From assembly GCF_000143535.2 (NCBI RefSeq), contig NC_037310.1, forward strand, positions 992,001 to 1,056,000: a stretch of 64,000 nt of DNA, in the 5' to 3' direction. This document shows positions 24,701 through 36,374 of this stretch, one piece after another. The DNA comes from Botrytis cinerea B05.10 (lineage: Eukaryota > Ascomycota > Leotiomycetes > Helotiales > Sclerotiniaceae). Under the pieces are notes generated by a model. That model was not told the origin of the DNA. It was given only the letters and a program-made list of their open reading frames with translations, and did no database searches. The number at the start of each line of letters is the position of its first letter. Positions within the stretch are counted from its first letter, which is position 1. The position numbers and the translations under genes are program-made.

Positions 24701-25067
24701 TGTCTATACCTAGAGTAGTGCAGTGATTTTTGTGCCGTCAAATGAACGATTAAGAAATACGAAAGTCATAATTATTCAGGTACAGCGTAGGTATGTATGT
24801 ACACCCAGGTACCTAGTTAAGCCTTGTAAATAACAGCCACGAACTCAAATGACAAACACCACCATAAGTTTCAATAGCAACAGCTTATTAGGTTCCGGGA
24901 GATCAACGAGTTGCAAAACTCAAAGCGAATGGAATATCTAGTATTACTGCAGTAGGAATGAAACGGCTTGCATGTGTAGCTCCATTCCACGCTTTTCAAC
25001 CCGCTGTCAAATCTGACCACGAAATCGAGCATTAGTTCTAGATTAGGTGGCTAGCAAGGCAGCGTGG

Positions 25068-25122
25068 GCAATGTGGGCAGTGGGCAGTGGGTAGTGGGCA
25101 GTTAGTAGTGGGCACTCACCTA
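25068..25122 (+). repeat. GGGCAGT-type G-run repeat
   Basis: Five to six GGG runs separated by short spacers built on GGGCAGT/GGGTAGT units. The spacing is compatible with a G-quadruplex on the plus strand. Confidence 0.7.
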
Positions 25123-25507
25123 CTCTAGCAGAACTAATTACCCCTTCATCTGCCGAAAGCCCCTCAAAGACCCTCAAGCAAGTTTTAAGACACAACAGAA
25201 AAATTGTTTACGTCGTGCACTAGGTAGGTAGGTGTCTGGTGCCATCCACCTGTTACGGCATTGTCACATTATCCCACCTGTCTGACAAACTTTAAAATTC
25301 TGTAGAGGGTAGGGTGTTTCTGTGGGAGATGTCTGGTGGTATATCCTCTCTGAATTCTCTCACCAAGCATTCGCCTGGGAACTGCCATACGATCAGCCGA
25401 GTAGACTCCATCTGTCTGAAGGCTTTGAAGGGGGAATTCGATCGTCTATACCCGGTCCACGCTCGACTCCTGCCACTCCCACACACTATCATGAGAAATG
25501 CCAGTTC

Positions 25508-25540
25508 CCAGCGCCAGTGCCAGTGCCAGTGCCAGTGTCC
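25508..25540 (+). repeat. CCAGTG hexamer array
   Basis: About five tandem copies of CCAGTG, the first with one mismatch. Non-coding, about 0.5 kb upstream of velB. Confidence 0.8.
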
Positions 25541-25579
25541 ACATGCCTACTCCCTCCGTATATAGTTATAGTACATACA

Positions 25580-25613
25580 GACACATCTACACACCTACAC
25601 ACCTACACACCTA
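25580..25613 (+). repeat. CCTACACA-type short array
   Basis: Three to four copies of a short unit with core CACACCTA in the velB upstream region. No coding sense. Confidence 0.75.
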
Positions 25614-25859
25614 CGTATATCAATTTTAGCGTGCAACGCTGCACTGAGCTAGGAGAACATCCTATCGCGGTTCCGCGCTTTTAAGATTATCCTTTTGCAA
25701 CCAGGATCATCTTCAAGGTTCTTCCTTTTAACCAAAAACCTTCAGACGGAACTTTTTCGCTACCGAATTATTTGAAGCTACCTCCATTATCGTCACCATC
25801 TCATAGAAGTACATATCTAAACCGTTCACCTCATCTATCCTTCATATCTTCGTATATAC

Positions 25860-25943
25860 ATGCACATTTATACTCTCACATACCCATACCGTCTCTTCAC
25901 ATCTACACAGCATCATAAAGAATTTCCGTTGTTCAAATCTTGA
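25860..25943 (+). promoter_or_regulatory. upstream ORF (27 codons) in the presumed velB leader
   Basis: An ATG at 25860 opens a 27-codon frame that stops with TGA at 25941-25943, 66 nt before the velB ATG. No other ATG lies between it and the velB start. If the velB transcript begins upstream of 25860, this uORF would be met first by scanning ribosomes. The transcription start is not visible from sequence. Confidence 0.5.
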
Positions 25944-26009
25944 GAAGAAAGCATTAATCAAGGGCTAGGCTGTCATTGACGACGGCCAAATTAAAATTAT
26001 ATATTAATC

Positions 26010-27777
26010 ATGAATACTACAGCATATGCTTCACCACCTCGCGACATGCATCCTCGATCAACCATGCCAAGTCTTCACGATACAACATATCGATCTGGTC
26101 CACCTCATCAGGGAGCTCCGTACTCGATGCCACAAACAATGGCATCTCAACATTCCACCATTTCCGCCTACGAACAATACAACAATTCTCTGCCTGTCTC
26201 TCGCCCTCCTCCCCCAGAACATTTACCATCCTCAGAGGCCGTGTCGTCATTTTCTATTGGGCTTCCAGGTCAAGAACCATCACCTCGGTCCATTACTGTA
26301 GATGGGAGAAAATATACGTATGTTTTGACTTTGGATCTAAATCTCCCCTCATTTTGGTCAGGGGTGGCATGTTAAACTTCGACCGTCTTATCGGGGCGAG
26401 CGTCGCTGATTGAATTTCTCTTAGTTTGGAAGTCCAACAACAACCAAAGCGAGCTCGAATGTGTGGATTTGGAGACAAGGTAAGAATCGAAGAATTTAAT
26501 GAGAACCCATCCTCTCATGTGGTCTCATTCTCCATCATAGTTAACCATATCTAGGATCGTCGGCCTATCACTCCTCCTCCATGCGTTAAACTTAGTATAA
26601 CAGAGATTGCCACTGGGAAAGAGGTAGACGTCAAGTGAGTTACAGCACCATATGTCTATACGCCCATTCTAATGTCTGAACAGCAACATCGAACATGGAA
26701 TGTTTGTGCTTAACGTAGACTTGTGGTCAGCGGATGGCGAACGTCCAGTCAATCTTGTTCGCCACTCGCAAACTTCTCCTTCGATCTCAGCCACAGTTCC
26801 AGTATCCTATACACAAATACAAGGAGGTGCAGCTGCATATTCGAGCCTACTTCCCGGACAAAGTCAACGAGAGCCCACCAGCCCAACCTATGGTAGTGCG
26901 CCACCTTTCCAGGGAGCTGGGTTCAGTCCGTTTCCGGGCCCTCCACAAGTGAGCGCATACTCACAGCAACAACCCGGACAGCAATCGGGTTACGGTGGAA
27001 ATCCCAACTACCCACCTCCAAATGGATATCAAGTAGCACCTCAACAGTCAAACTATTATTACCCCCAACGTATGAACCCTTACCAAATCCGATGACTACA
27101 AATGTAAAAATATGTACTAACCAGCTTTTCATAGCATCTCAATCCATCCCAAGCCACAATAACCAAGATCCTTACCCCTCTCGTCCTTTCACCCCACAAG
27201 ATCTGGGAATAGGTCGCATACCCATAAGCCAGACAAATCCCCCACAAGGAATGTTCACACGAAATCTTATTGGCAGTTTGTCGGCTTCTGCATTTCGTCT
27301 TACAGACCCGGATGATCGAATCGGGATCTGGTTTGTGCTTCAAGACCTTTCCGTCCGAACCGAAGGGGATTTCCGGTAAGCTATCAATCTACCTAGTCAT
27401 TGCTTAGTACGTCTTGTACTAATATTAAAGCAGCCTTCGATTCTCATTCGTCAATGTTGGTGTTCCTTCAGCACCACAAAATAACGCCAACTCATCGTGT
27501 TCCGTTAACACTGGCAAGGCCCCTGTTCTTGCTTCATGTTTCTCGGAGGTGTTTAAGGTTTACTCCGCAAAGAAGTTTCCTGGTGTGGTAGAAAGTACAC
27601 CATTAAGTAAATGCTTTGCTACACAAGGTACGACCATACTCCTCTTTCTAACAGCTCGAAGAATTGATTCTAATGATATTAAAAGGTATCAAAATCCCAA
27701 TCCGAAAGGATGGAAAGGATGGTCCAGGAAAAGGAGGAAAAGACGGTAGCCGAGGCGATGACGATGATGACTATTAG
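26010..27777 (+). CDS. velB: velvet-domain developmental regulator VelB
   Basis: VelB partners VeA/LaeA and VosA in control of development and secondary metabolism. Model: exons 26010-26317, 26425-26479, 26555-26634, 26684-27069, 27135-27375, 27434-27627 and 27686-27777, giving 451 aa. After a disordered Pro/Ser-rich N-terminus the velvet domain begins near residue 90, with LEVQQQPKRARMCGFGDKDRRP, then PPPCVKLSI and FVLNVDLW. It is split by about 130 Pro/Gln/Gly-rich residues (about 177-305). It then resumes with FTRNLIGSLSASAFRL, IGIWFVLQDLSVRTEG, RFSFVNVG and FKVYSAKKFPGVVESTPLSK. The insertion is typical of VelB and separates it from VosA and VelC. The C-terminus is Gly/Asp-rich. All splice phases agree. 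Strong call. Confidence 0.93.
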
Positions 27778-28871
27778 AAGACTGGCCTTCGTCTGGTCTT
27801 ACACCTTTCCCGACAGAATTTTTCTTCAGAAACCACGCGCATATACGACAACATTCCTTGGGGCAAATCGAAACGCCGCGCATAATTTATTCCCCCAATT
27901 TTTATTATTATTACAGCTCTATTTGTTCGAAGTCAGGTTCCCCAGCGCGTGCTTGTTCTTAATCTAATTTGTAGAACGTGAGCCGAGATCAGAAGAGAAA
28001 AGAAGGGTAAAAAGAAATTACTATGGGCGTTACGTTTTATGGCAGACATACATATCCATTTTCCGTATTGTGTTGCGTTTTTCTGCTTGAAAAAAACTGG
28101 AATTGGCTTGGATACAGGGACGGCGTACGGCGCGGCGATACAGGCATGGGTTTTGTTTGAATGTTGGTTGATCTACAGCTGGGGTTTATTAGTTTTTCCA
28201 AGCTTTGGAAGAAGTGAAGGAGTCGGTATACCTACAGCTGTGCAGGTAGGTAATCCTTGATGTATAGAACAGCCATTATGGTATATTACATATTCACTTC
28301 ATACAATTCCAGACGTATCTATGCATACCTAGGTACCTATGCAATCGACGATTGTTTCCGAGGTCTAGTGTGAAGTCCTCAAAGATCATAAGAATCGATC
28401 GATTGAAGAGTTTTTGCGTAGCTATCTATCCTCTACCATGATCAGGGCGATGCGATAATGTGGTGATGGCTCTTTGTTCACTTTCTCGTGTTGTCCCCCG
28501 AACTAGCGAGAGGGGGCTACAGGGAGAGGAGAGGAACGAAGGAGAACTCGATCGATCCATTGACTACATATCATCTGATAACACTCGCGGGCGTAAGGAA
28601 ATTTAATACTGAAAACTCAAGGGAACACATAACATCTACACTATTCATTCAACGTGAGTATAGAGGATGGGTCATAAAGTGAAGTGGAGAGGAGAGAAGA
28701 GAAGAATAGAGAAGGAGTAGATGTATGCAAATGCAAATGCGATGCGCAATCGCCAGACGAGAAACGTAGATTCATTCTTCTATTCTAGATAGAGGTGTCG
28801 GGGATTATTCAGTGTTCACAGATCGAGAAATTCATAGTGGTGAGTTTAGATGATTATAGTATGAGTAATAC

Positions 28872-28903
<32 letters not shown>

Positions 28904-29129
28904 TGGTTGGCTTGGGGAATCAGTTTCCGCAACCGTTTCTAGAACTAGTCGGCTATATCCTACATTCGATTGATTTATGCGCCCAATCTCTCTTGGTATC
29001 ATGTCAAGCATCTGAACATGCATAGTCCTACCCACCGAAAGATCTAGATTTCGCTACTGCACGTCCATTCGTATTAAATGATATAATCGACTCCAGTCTA
29101 CTTCTCCGTATGCATGAAAGTCCTACATC
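27778..29129. other. intergenic between velB and ERD1-like gene (convergent 3' ends)
   Basis: Both genes end here, so two 3' UTRs are expected. No supported gene. It contains a TATG/TG microsatellite (28872-28903) and CTAGGTACCTA-type palindromes at 28236-28250 and 28324-28342. Confidence 0.55.
28872..28903 (+). repeat. (TA)n(TG)n microsatellite
   Basis: Short TA run followed by about 11 TG repeats between two converging genes. Confidence 0.9.
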
Positions 29130-30490
29130 TTAATCACTATAGTCATCCTCGTCCCTATAATCGCCTAATAGAACATCATCCACTCCCGGGCCACCTAGCA
29201 ATCCATTTGCATTGCCCTTCTCCTTTTCTCTTCCCCATTCCGTCTCCACTCTCAGGAATATCCACATCCATCTCCTAGCAACTTCCAAAACCTCCAACAA
29301 GAAAATGCCGCTTTCAAAATCGGCGAAATGGTCAAGATGAGGAGAGAGTTTGAGAGACCATGTGAAACGGAGAAGGAAATCAAAGAGAATGGTCATGTAG
29401 TAGAGCTCTTTTGTAGGGAGGTATAGGCGAGGTCGAAGGGGGTAGGAGGCTGTATTTCTTGATGACGGAGTGAGGAGAGTGAGGTCCCAATCTTTAGTCA
29501 CATCCCAGTAGAAAGAGTATAGAGAGTTGATGAGTACGCTTAGTAGCCAGAATCGATAGAGTGTTGTTGTGGTGATGTTTATCGAGGTTTCATTTACCGA
29601 GAGGTTTCGCTGCATAGCAGAGAATATTATTACAGGAAACGCTGTGGAATACTTGAGCGCATTGGCTAAGTGTTGACCACCCCATCCAGAAGCTGATGAG
29701 CGTGAATTCTTAACTCGTAGGTATTCGATTATGCATTGTCGGAAACGAATAAGTGAGGGGATCGCGATCATAATAGGGACGATATATTGCCCGCCACAAC
29801 CACGATCAGGCCGAGAAGTTGCGCTGCCAGAAGGGGTGAAGAACATGCAAAAGGAGACGAAAAGGTCGGCTATTATTTTCGCATAGGAGGTGAGAACATC
29901 AGCCAGGAGGATGTCGCCAAATTTGCCTTCATTAGGAAGAGCAAGGCCGCCAACTGAAACACGCTTGAGGGCGGAGAGGAAATGGAGACGGCCAGAGTAA
30001 GATGCGCGGCGTAAGGGGACCAAAAATGCGAGGAAGAGCAGGCAAATGTAAGTTATTGGAAGAAAGTCATAGTAGACTACTAGAGCTGGGTCGCGGTGGG
30101 AGAGTGCCCAGAAGAGGAGGATGAAGAGGACAAGGGGGATTGTGAGATACGTAGCAAGTCGATACGCAGACAAATGATGCGGAGGATCAGTTCGTGGAGA
30201 AGCTCGTTGTGGGTATTGGATGAGTGAAGGAACATTCTGCGAGGCACTTGGGTTAGAGAGTTCTAGGAGTTTGAGTGAAATGATGATTTACAATTTTAAC
30301 AATTGAAAGATAATGAAGATTTGCGCCCCAAGCCCAGACTCCTATTGAATGTCAGTAAGTGAGCTTCACAAGCATGCTTGGTAGAAAAGTACTACATACC
30401 TAATACAATGATCAATGCAACCCTATAGGGTAAGGGAAGAGTGCGACTGAAAGAGTCGAGCTCATTCTCAACAGCAGGGTCTCCATCCAT
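29130..30490 (-). CDS. EXS-domain membrane protein, ERD1-like
   Basis: EXS proteins of the Erd1 type are Golgi multi-span proteins needed for retention of ER luminal proteins and glycosylation, linked to phosphate recycling in yeast. Model: exons 30490-30400, 30341-30292 and 30236-29130, with introns of 58 and 55 nt, giving 415 aa. The first two exons supply a predicted first membrane helix (YRVALIIVLGVWAWGANLHYL). Several further hydrophobic segments follow (YLTIPLVLFILLFWAL, DFLPITYICLLFLAFLVPL). The EXS block has IPSLIRFRQCIIEYL, INSLYSFYWDVTKDWDL and LFDFLLRFTWSLKLSP, then the helix with LEVARRWMWIFLRVETEW. It is shorter than the SPX-EXS phosphate exporters and lacks an SPX domain. It is head-to-head with PEX10. 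Confidence 0.85.
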
Positions 30491-30858
30491 TCTACCGCCT
30501 ATTACAATACCACATCTGATGCACCAAGCTGATAATGAATGACTGGAGTGAGGTGTAACAAATTCAATTGGGGTATATGAGCAAACAGCACAACAATACT
30601 AGGCAACTTAATGGAAAGGGCGACGTTTACATATGAATATCCCAAATTAATCTGATACGTAAGAAAGCCACATGGAAATTGGATAAGAGTAGCCTCGAGC
30701 TATCTTAGCCACATTGTGGCACAAGGCTGATTAACTGGCGGAAAGCTTGACCTCGGCTCTCAGCTCTTGATTCATGGATACATTTCTCACGCAACCTCTG
30801 TGAAACTTATCAACCTCAACTCTATAATAATATTTCTCTTTAAAATCTAATAAATATA
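30491..30858. promoter_or_regulatory. divergent promoter between ERD1-like and PEX10
   Basis: A stretch of 368 nt separates the two opposite start codons. It is AT-rich, with TATAATAATATT-like sequence shortly before the PEX10 ATG. Both promoters must lie here. I do not assign specific factor sites. Confidence 0.55.
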
Positions 30859-31968
30859 ATGACGGATCATGTATCTGAGATATCCCCCTCGGATGTCAAG
30901 GGTCCATCCTATCAGTACCCATTCGCAGCAGCACCAGACATTATTCGATCACATCAAAAAGATGCATATTTTGAAGGAGTTCTCCTGAACCATCTTTCAA
31001 ATCTCCTGCGCCGGTTGTATGGAGCAAGATTTCTTCACACGTATACCAATGAAGCGCGAACATTTTCCGAATTGCTCTATCTCGGTCTCACAACCTTCAT
31101 TGGTAACCGCACATTAGGAGAAGAGTACTGTGATATTGTTCAGATCGAAGATGATACTCTAAGACTTCCCGACATTTCTCGACGCGCAGGCTATATTTTG
31201 AGTTCAATACTTCTTCCATATTCTCTTACCAAGATCCTCCCATCATTTCGCACTCGCATCCGTAATAAGCTCGAAGCCAATCTTCGCAAGCTTACCCGAA
31301 AAGCACAACAAAAGTCATACTCCTACAAATTTCAACAATATATTCTCACCCATCTCTCAACAATCACGTCACCCTCGCCCGTTCACGCCCTTACACTCAC
31401 CGTCTTTTATTTTTCGGGGTCTTATTACCAACTGTCAAAACGTCTATTGGGACTACGTTATATCTTTACAAAGCGCATTGCTCCATCAGAGCAACGTGTA
31501 GGATATGAAGTCTTAGGTGTACTTCTCCTCCTTCAAATGAGCGTGCAAACCTACCTCCACCTAAACAATACCTTCTCCGCCGACGTTCCTTCCACTGCAC
31601 CTGGAAGTTCCGCAGTTCTATCTAATGGCGTAGAAATCCCCCTTGACTCCCCGTCTTCCCCTAGCGTACTCCTCGCCTCATCCTCGGCTATTCCCCATTC
31701 CTCCAGCTCTATTGGCAAAACTACAAATACACCTGTGCTAACAGGCGCACGATACGATCTGAGTAATGACAAGGTTATGGGATGGATAAAGGGCGAGCAA
31801 AACAGAAAATGTACCTTGTGCTTGGAGGAACTGAAAGATCCGAGTGTGTTGGGATGTGGACATGTATTTTGTTGGAGCTGTATTGGAGATTGGGTTAGAG
31901 AAAAGCCGGAATGCCCTCTATGTAGAAGAGAGGTTTTGATTCAACATATTCTCCCATTGAGAGGATGA
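30859..31968 (+). CDS. PEX10: peroxisome biogenesis factor 10 (RING E3 ligase Pex10)
   Basis: Peroxisomal membrane RING ubiquitin ligase that, with Pex2 and Pex12, ubiquitinates the import receptor Pex5. Intronless, 369 aa. The N-terminal Pex2/Pex12-type region includes PDIIRSHQKDAYFEGVL and the pattern LLRRLYGARFLHTY. Hydrophobic segments occur near 112-128, 176-195 and 215-235. A Ser/Pro-rich linker (about 245-295) leads to a C3HC4 RING at 318-355 (CTLCLEE, CGHVFCWSC, CPLC), followed by the conserved end ILPLRG. The RING ligands are complete. Very secure. Confidence 0.95.
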   Translation: MTDHVSEISPSDVKGPSYQYPFAAAPDIIRSHQKDAYFEGVLLNHLSNLLRRLYGARFLHTYTNEARTFSELLYLGLTTFIGNRTLGEEYCDIVQIEDDTLRLPDISRRAGYILSSILLPYSLTKILPSFRTRIRNKLEANLRKLTRKAQQKSYSYKFQQYILTHLSTITSPSPVHALTLTVFYFSGSYYQLSKRLLGLRYIFTKRIAPSEQRVGYEVLGVLLLLQMSVQTYLHLNNTFSADVPSTAPGSSAVLSNGVEIPLDSPSSPSVLLASSSAIPHSSSSIGKTTNTPVLTGARYDLSNDKVMGWIKGEQNRKCTLCLEELKDPSVLGCGHVFCWSCIGDWVREKPECPLCRREVLIQHILPLRG

Positions 31969-32713
31969 AGGGGCGAGCATTTGGAATAGGAGTTCAAGCG
32001 AAATCCCGACACGGACATGATGTTATGAATAATTTGGAATGGATGCATACAAGCGTTATATAATTTAATGTTGAAATTTACCTATCGGGGCAAGATGTTT
32101 AGATCAATCTTCAAATGGCGTATAGTAGATGCAGGTTTCAAGAGTTCGGACTGCGGTCCAAATCCTAAACTTTCTAAAATTCCAAACCTGCAAATCGTTG
32201 GATGAAAATTTCATTTACTGTTTAGCGTATATCAACTTCATTTATTATCACAATCCTTGTTTCTCTCAAAATTGAGGCTCTCGTTTGCTGCATAGGAGCG
32301 AATACATTGGCAGAAGCATGCCCTCGATCACAAGTGTTGGAAGCAAACAGAAGCTGTATATGAAGGGGTGATCATAAATAAGTCGTTTGCAAATGTTGGA
32401 ATTTGACAGGATACCCAGACTTTGAGGTGCATCCACCCGAGGTATCACAGCCACCCTGAAAAGAAAATAGATACAATCAATAAGTATCACGCATGATATG
32501 CATGCGAGTCGGCCACAGACAGTCTGAGCTTCGATTATCAGCAGGTAAATGAAAGAAATTTGAATGAAATCAGGAGATAGAAGGGAATCAGCGTTTGCAT
32601 CTGATGGACCGTTTCTTTTACTGAGCGACAAATCCCTCTCATTTGTAATTTCTCGATATTCATTAACTCCTCATCTCACGGCCGAAGTCTAACAGTTTCC
32701 TATACTCACCAAA
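31969..32713. other. intergenic between PEX10 and TPR-SET gene
   Basis: Holds the PEX10 3' UTR and the TPR-SET promoter, both genes being on the plus strand. A 121-codon minus-strand frame (32266-32631) has no recognisable domain. Nothing else seen. Confidence 0.55.
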
Positions 32714-35038
32714 ATGAACATTTACGATGTGTCAGACATGTCTCAGTATTTACAGATACTGAATCGACAGCGGATGGCTTTGAAAGCCGCCATGCGTCGT
32801 CAAGGACAGTACCCCAAAGACATGAAATCTCGGCTAGAACTCATTAGGGACTTTACGATGCATGCTTTATTGGAGCGACTGTACTGGCCTCTGAGGCAAA
32901 ACAGCAATCAATTGCATAGTTCCTTTGTTGCCAGTACATATGCACCATCTACTACACCTCTTAATAAGTTGAAGCCAATACACATCAAAGACCTGAGACT
33001 AGAAACTCATCACCGCGGTAGCTACCTTCTCGTCCGGGCATCAACACCTCCCATCAGAATGACGGCGATCATGGCTATTGTTGAGGACGAAAACGAAGAT
33101 GGCATACAGCTACAGCTCTACCAGCAGCCGGACGAGCGAGTTCGCCCAGCTACAAGTGTCATTATGAAGAACGATGTCTTCCTAGTAAAGGAGCCGTATT
33201 TCAAAACTACAAGTGATGGTGGTTATGGTCTTCGAGTTGACCATGTGAGCGATATAACCTACCTCGATGCACATCACAATCTATTGCCAGAGAAGTGGAA
33301 GCCTACGGTTATCGATATCAGTAAGACTGCAGATGACTGGAAGCAAGAAGGAAATGATGCGATGGAGAAAAAACAGTATTGGAAGGCTATTGAGAAGTAT
33401 TACACAGGCTCTCCTATTACAATTGAAGACTCTTTTCGCTAACCCTTAATATCATAGTTACACCGCGGCTCTCAAGTGTAGTCCTTCAGTTCATCTTGCA
33501 GAGATAATCCGTCTCAATCGCGCATTAGCACATCTCAGGAATGGAGATTTTGATGCTGCATTAACAGACACGAAATGCATGGTTTCCCTTGAAGATGCAC
33601 CAGAAAAAGCACTGTACCGAGCAGGACAAGCTTTATATGGGCTCGAAAGATTCTCCGAATGTCATGATATTTTCGAACAACTCTGCGCAAAGTTTCCCAA
33701 TAATGCTGCTGCTACCACGGGTCTCAAGCGTGTTTGTCGCCGTGTAAAAGAGCAGGAAAGTGGAATTTACGACTTTGGGTCAATCTACAAGGAGCTTTCA
33801 ACAACTAGACCACCACACCTGGATCACGCAACGTATGTCGGACCTGTTGTCGTAAACTCTTCCCCGAGTCGTGGGCAAGGACTATTTACCACCAGAGCCG
33901 TGAAGACGGGAGAACTTCTTCTGTGTGAAAAGGCATTTGCTCATTGTTATGCTGGAGTTTCAGAAGACTCGGGTGCCCATGCAAAAACCACCCTTCTGAT
34001 CAATGTCCATATGAACAGAATGATGGTTGGCACGCAGGGCGATCTCATAACAGCTATCGTACAAAAGCTCTGGAAAAATCCATCGCTCATTCCTAAATTC
34101 CAAGCGCTTCATCGTGGATCTTATAAGCTTGCGAAAGAAACTGAGGTTGATGGGAAACCGGTCATTGATACGTACGTTGTCTTCCTGAGATAATTTGTCA
34201 GATACTAATGTCATATTTCGTGAATAGCTTTCTAGTTGAACAGACCATGGCTCTCAATGTTTTCGGCTGTCCTCTCTCTTCCTTTGAGTGCCAGTCAATA
34301 GAGCCCGAAGAGGTTGACAAGCATCACTCATGCGGCATTTGGCTCCTGGCTTCCAAAATCAATCACTCTTGTCTCAGCAATGCTCGTCGAAGCTTTCTAG
34401 GCGACCTACAATTGGTTCGGGCTACAAGTGATATACCCGCGAATACGGAAATCACATACTGGTACAAACTGCCAACGGGAGAGAGCGACGAGATGCAGAA
34501 TGAATTGAAACATTGGGGATTTCAATGCAAGTGTATCATCTGCACTGATTCGAAAGACACACCGAAAACCGAAATCACAATGAGAAAGAAGCTGCTCAGA
34601 AATTTGAAGGCAGTTTTGGACGCGAGCCATGTAGCTATTCCTCAGGCCGAGTGCCTGTTGAATGCCCTCGAAAAGACATACAAGCGTCCAGCCATCGAGG
34701 TTCCACGCCTAGCATTACGAGAATCATATTTCCGACTAGCTCGAGCTTACTCCCAGCGGGGAACGACAGACAAAGCTGTATCAACGACGCTACGAGCCTT
34801 GGAGTCCATTGGCTTCGTGATCAAGAATGCAAGCTTACCTGCGCTGCCTGGTAAAAATCTTGAGATTGCGAAATGGGAGTTGATGCTGCCTGGAGTGATT
34901 GAGGCATGGATTTATCTCTGCACTGTTTATTCTGCTCTGGCTCCGCAACACTTGCAGCAAGCGAGAGAGTATGTGAAGTTATCGTACAAGATTTGCATGG
35001 GAGAAGATCACACATTCAAACAGATGCACAATGTTTAG
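32714..35038 (+). CDS. TPR and SET domain protein (SMYD-like lysine methyltransferase)
   Basis: Predicted protein lysine methyltransferase; the substrate is unknown. Model: exons 32714-33396, 33458-34171 and 34228-35038, with introns of 61 and 56 nt, giving 735 aa. The N-terminal ~200 residues form a domain I cannot name, common in fungal TPR-SET proteins. TPR repeats follow at about 208-320 (DWKQEGNDAMEKKQYWKAIE, then YTAALKCSP and IRLNRALAHLRNGDFDAALTD). The SET domain begins with SRGQGLFTTRAV near 365. It contains KINHSC at 509-514, Tyr543/Tyr545 in EITYWY, and a post-SET cysteine cluster (FQCKCIIC) near 564-571. No MYND zinc finger is visible. The C-terminus is helical. The cofactor and catalytic motifs are intact, so activity is plausible. 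Confidence 0.88.
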
Positions 35039-36374
35039 GGAGGGAGAGAAGTGTATTCATCGATTGTTGACTATTTTTTATTTTTTATTTTTTATTTATT
35101 TTCTTGGAGATACGAGATACAGTATTACATAATGAAGACTTGATTCGAATCATTTCCAGAAAGTCTGGAATTCTATGAGCCTCCTTGGTTGGGTCATTCC
35201 TGGGTATGCGTATTTCGCGCGCGGTTGAAGCGCCTCTTCGTGGCCGTTGCATTGTTGTTGGCCTCACCTCATAACATAACCTACCTACCTAACATCTGAC
35301 CCGATCTACCTACAATCATCAAACCAATTCTAACATGACAAATTGTCATTCTTCATGACTTTTTGGAAAGTGGAACGTGAAGAAGAAGAAAGAGAGAGAG
35401 GTTGGTTCTGCTGGCACTAGTACTTCCAGGAAAGTGCTCTTCGTCTCTCCAATTTTGAAGGGTAGTATCGAGTCGTCAATTTCACGCAATCCATCATATA
35501 ATGATCTAATTATCCAGTTATCCAATAATCTAGTCATGTTTCCGGCATTCAGAACAACACAGCCAGCTAACATCCAAAGGCTACTTGGGGTAAAACTATA
35601 CATATTTTTTTTCTTTTTTACATATATTTCAACCCCCTCCTCCCCCCCCAAAGAAGATCCAAGGATCTCTCATCCTACTCACCTCGTGAGACCTTTTTCC
35701 GTCCCCGTAACTCCTCCACATCTAGATCATCTGAGTTGCTGAGTTGCATCTAAGATGAGTAACAGACAAGGCTAAAAAGACAATGACAACTTCAGCAAGT
35801 CAGTAAGTAAGTAAGCAAGTAAGTCCAAGTGAACGGACGGTCGAGACCACTGGCTGTACAGCCATGCCATATGAGAGAACCTCTGTTGTACTGCATATCC
35901 ATAGTATGGTATAGGATTCCGTATCCCTCTTCTCATCCCATCCTATTCCCTTTCTCCTCAATTAATGTATCCATCTTTCTAATCACACTCACTTCTCCTC
36001 TCTTCTTCTCTATTTTTCTTTTCTACGCCAAAGAAAGATTCTCTTTCCATTGTATCAAATCATATAAATTGGGGAATCGATATATTTCCGACACACGAAA
36101 TATCTATCCACATACACACGTACACACGTACCGTACCCCATACCATACCATACCAAACATCTTAAAGAAAAGAACAATCCCAATCAAATCAAACCGATCT
36201 CGAGGATCTATTCTTCACTACTATTTATTTACTCGCAAGAATCCACCCTCTCAATTCACTATTCACTATCCTGCACCCATCATTCTTCGCATACCCACCC
36301 ACCCAACAAACAAACAAACACTAGACTTTCCTCTCAAATCTCAAATCTCAAATCTCAACCCCCCCCCCCAAAAG
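35039..36374. other. intergenic, pyrimidine-rich leader of the next gene
   Basis: Contains a T-rich TATTTTT array (35071-35102), TACCTACC motifs (35277-35315), an AAGT array (35796-35826) and a long C/T-rich tract (about 35920-36374) ending in ten C (36360-36369) just before the next ATG. One reading frame stays open from 35829 into the next gene, but its sequence looks like untranslated leader. Confidence 0.55.

Larger units (their letters stand above)
20585..26009. other. 5.4 kb region without recognisable gene, upstream of velB
   Basis: No open frame here exceeds about 120 codons or carries a domain I recognise, and I could not assemble exons into a known family. The region holds a degenerate tandem repeat (21639-21790), a G-run cluster (25068-25122), CCAGTG (25508-25540) and CCTACACA (25580-25613) arrays, TAGGTA/TACCT motifs (22603, 24785-24820, 25219) and a uORF close to velB. 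It probably contains the velB promoter and leader. Unannotated RNA or a fast-evolving small gene cannot be excluded. Confidence 0.5.
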
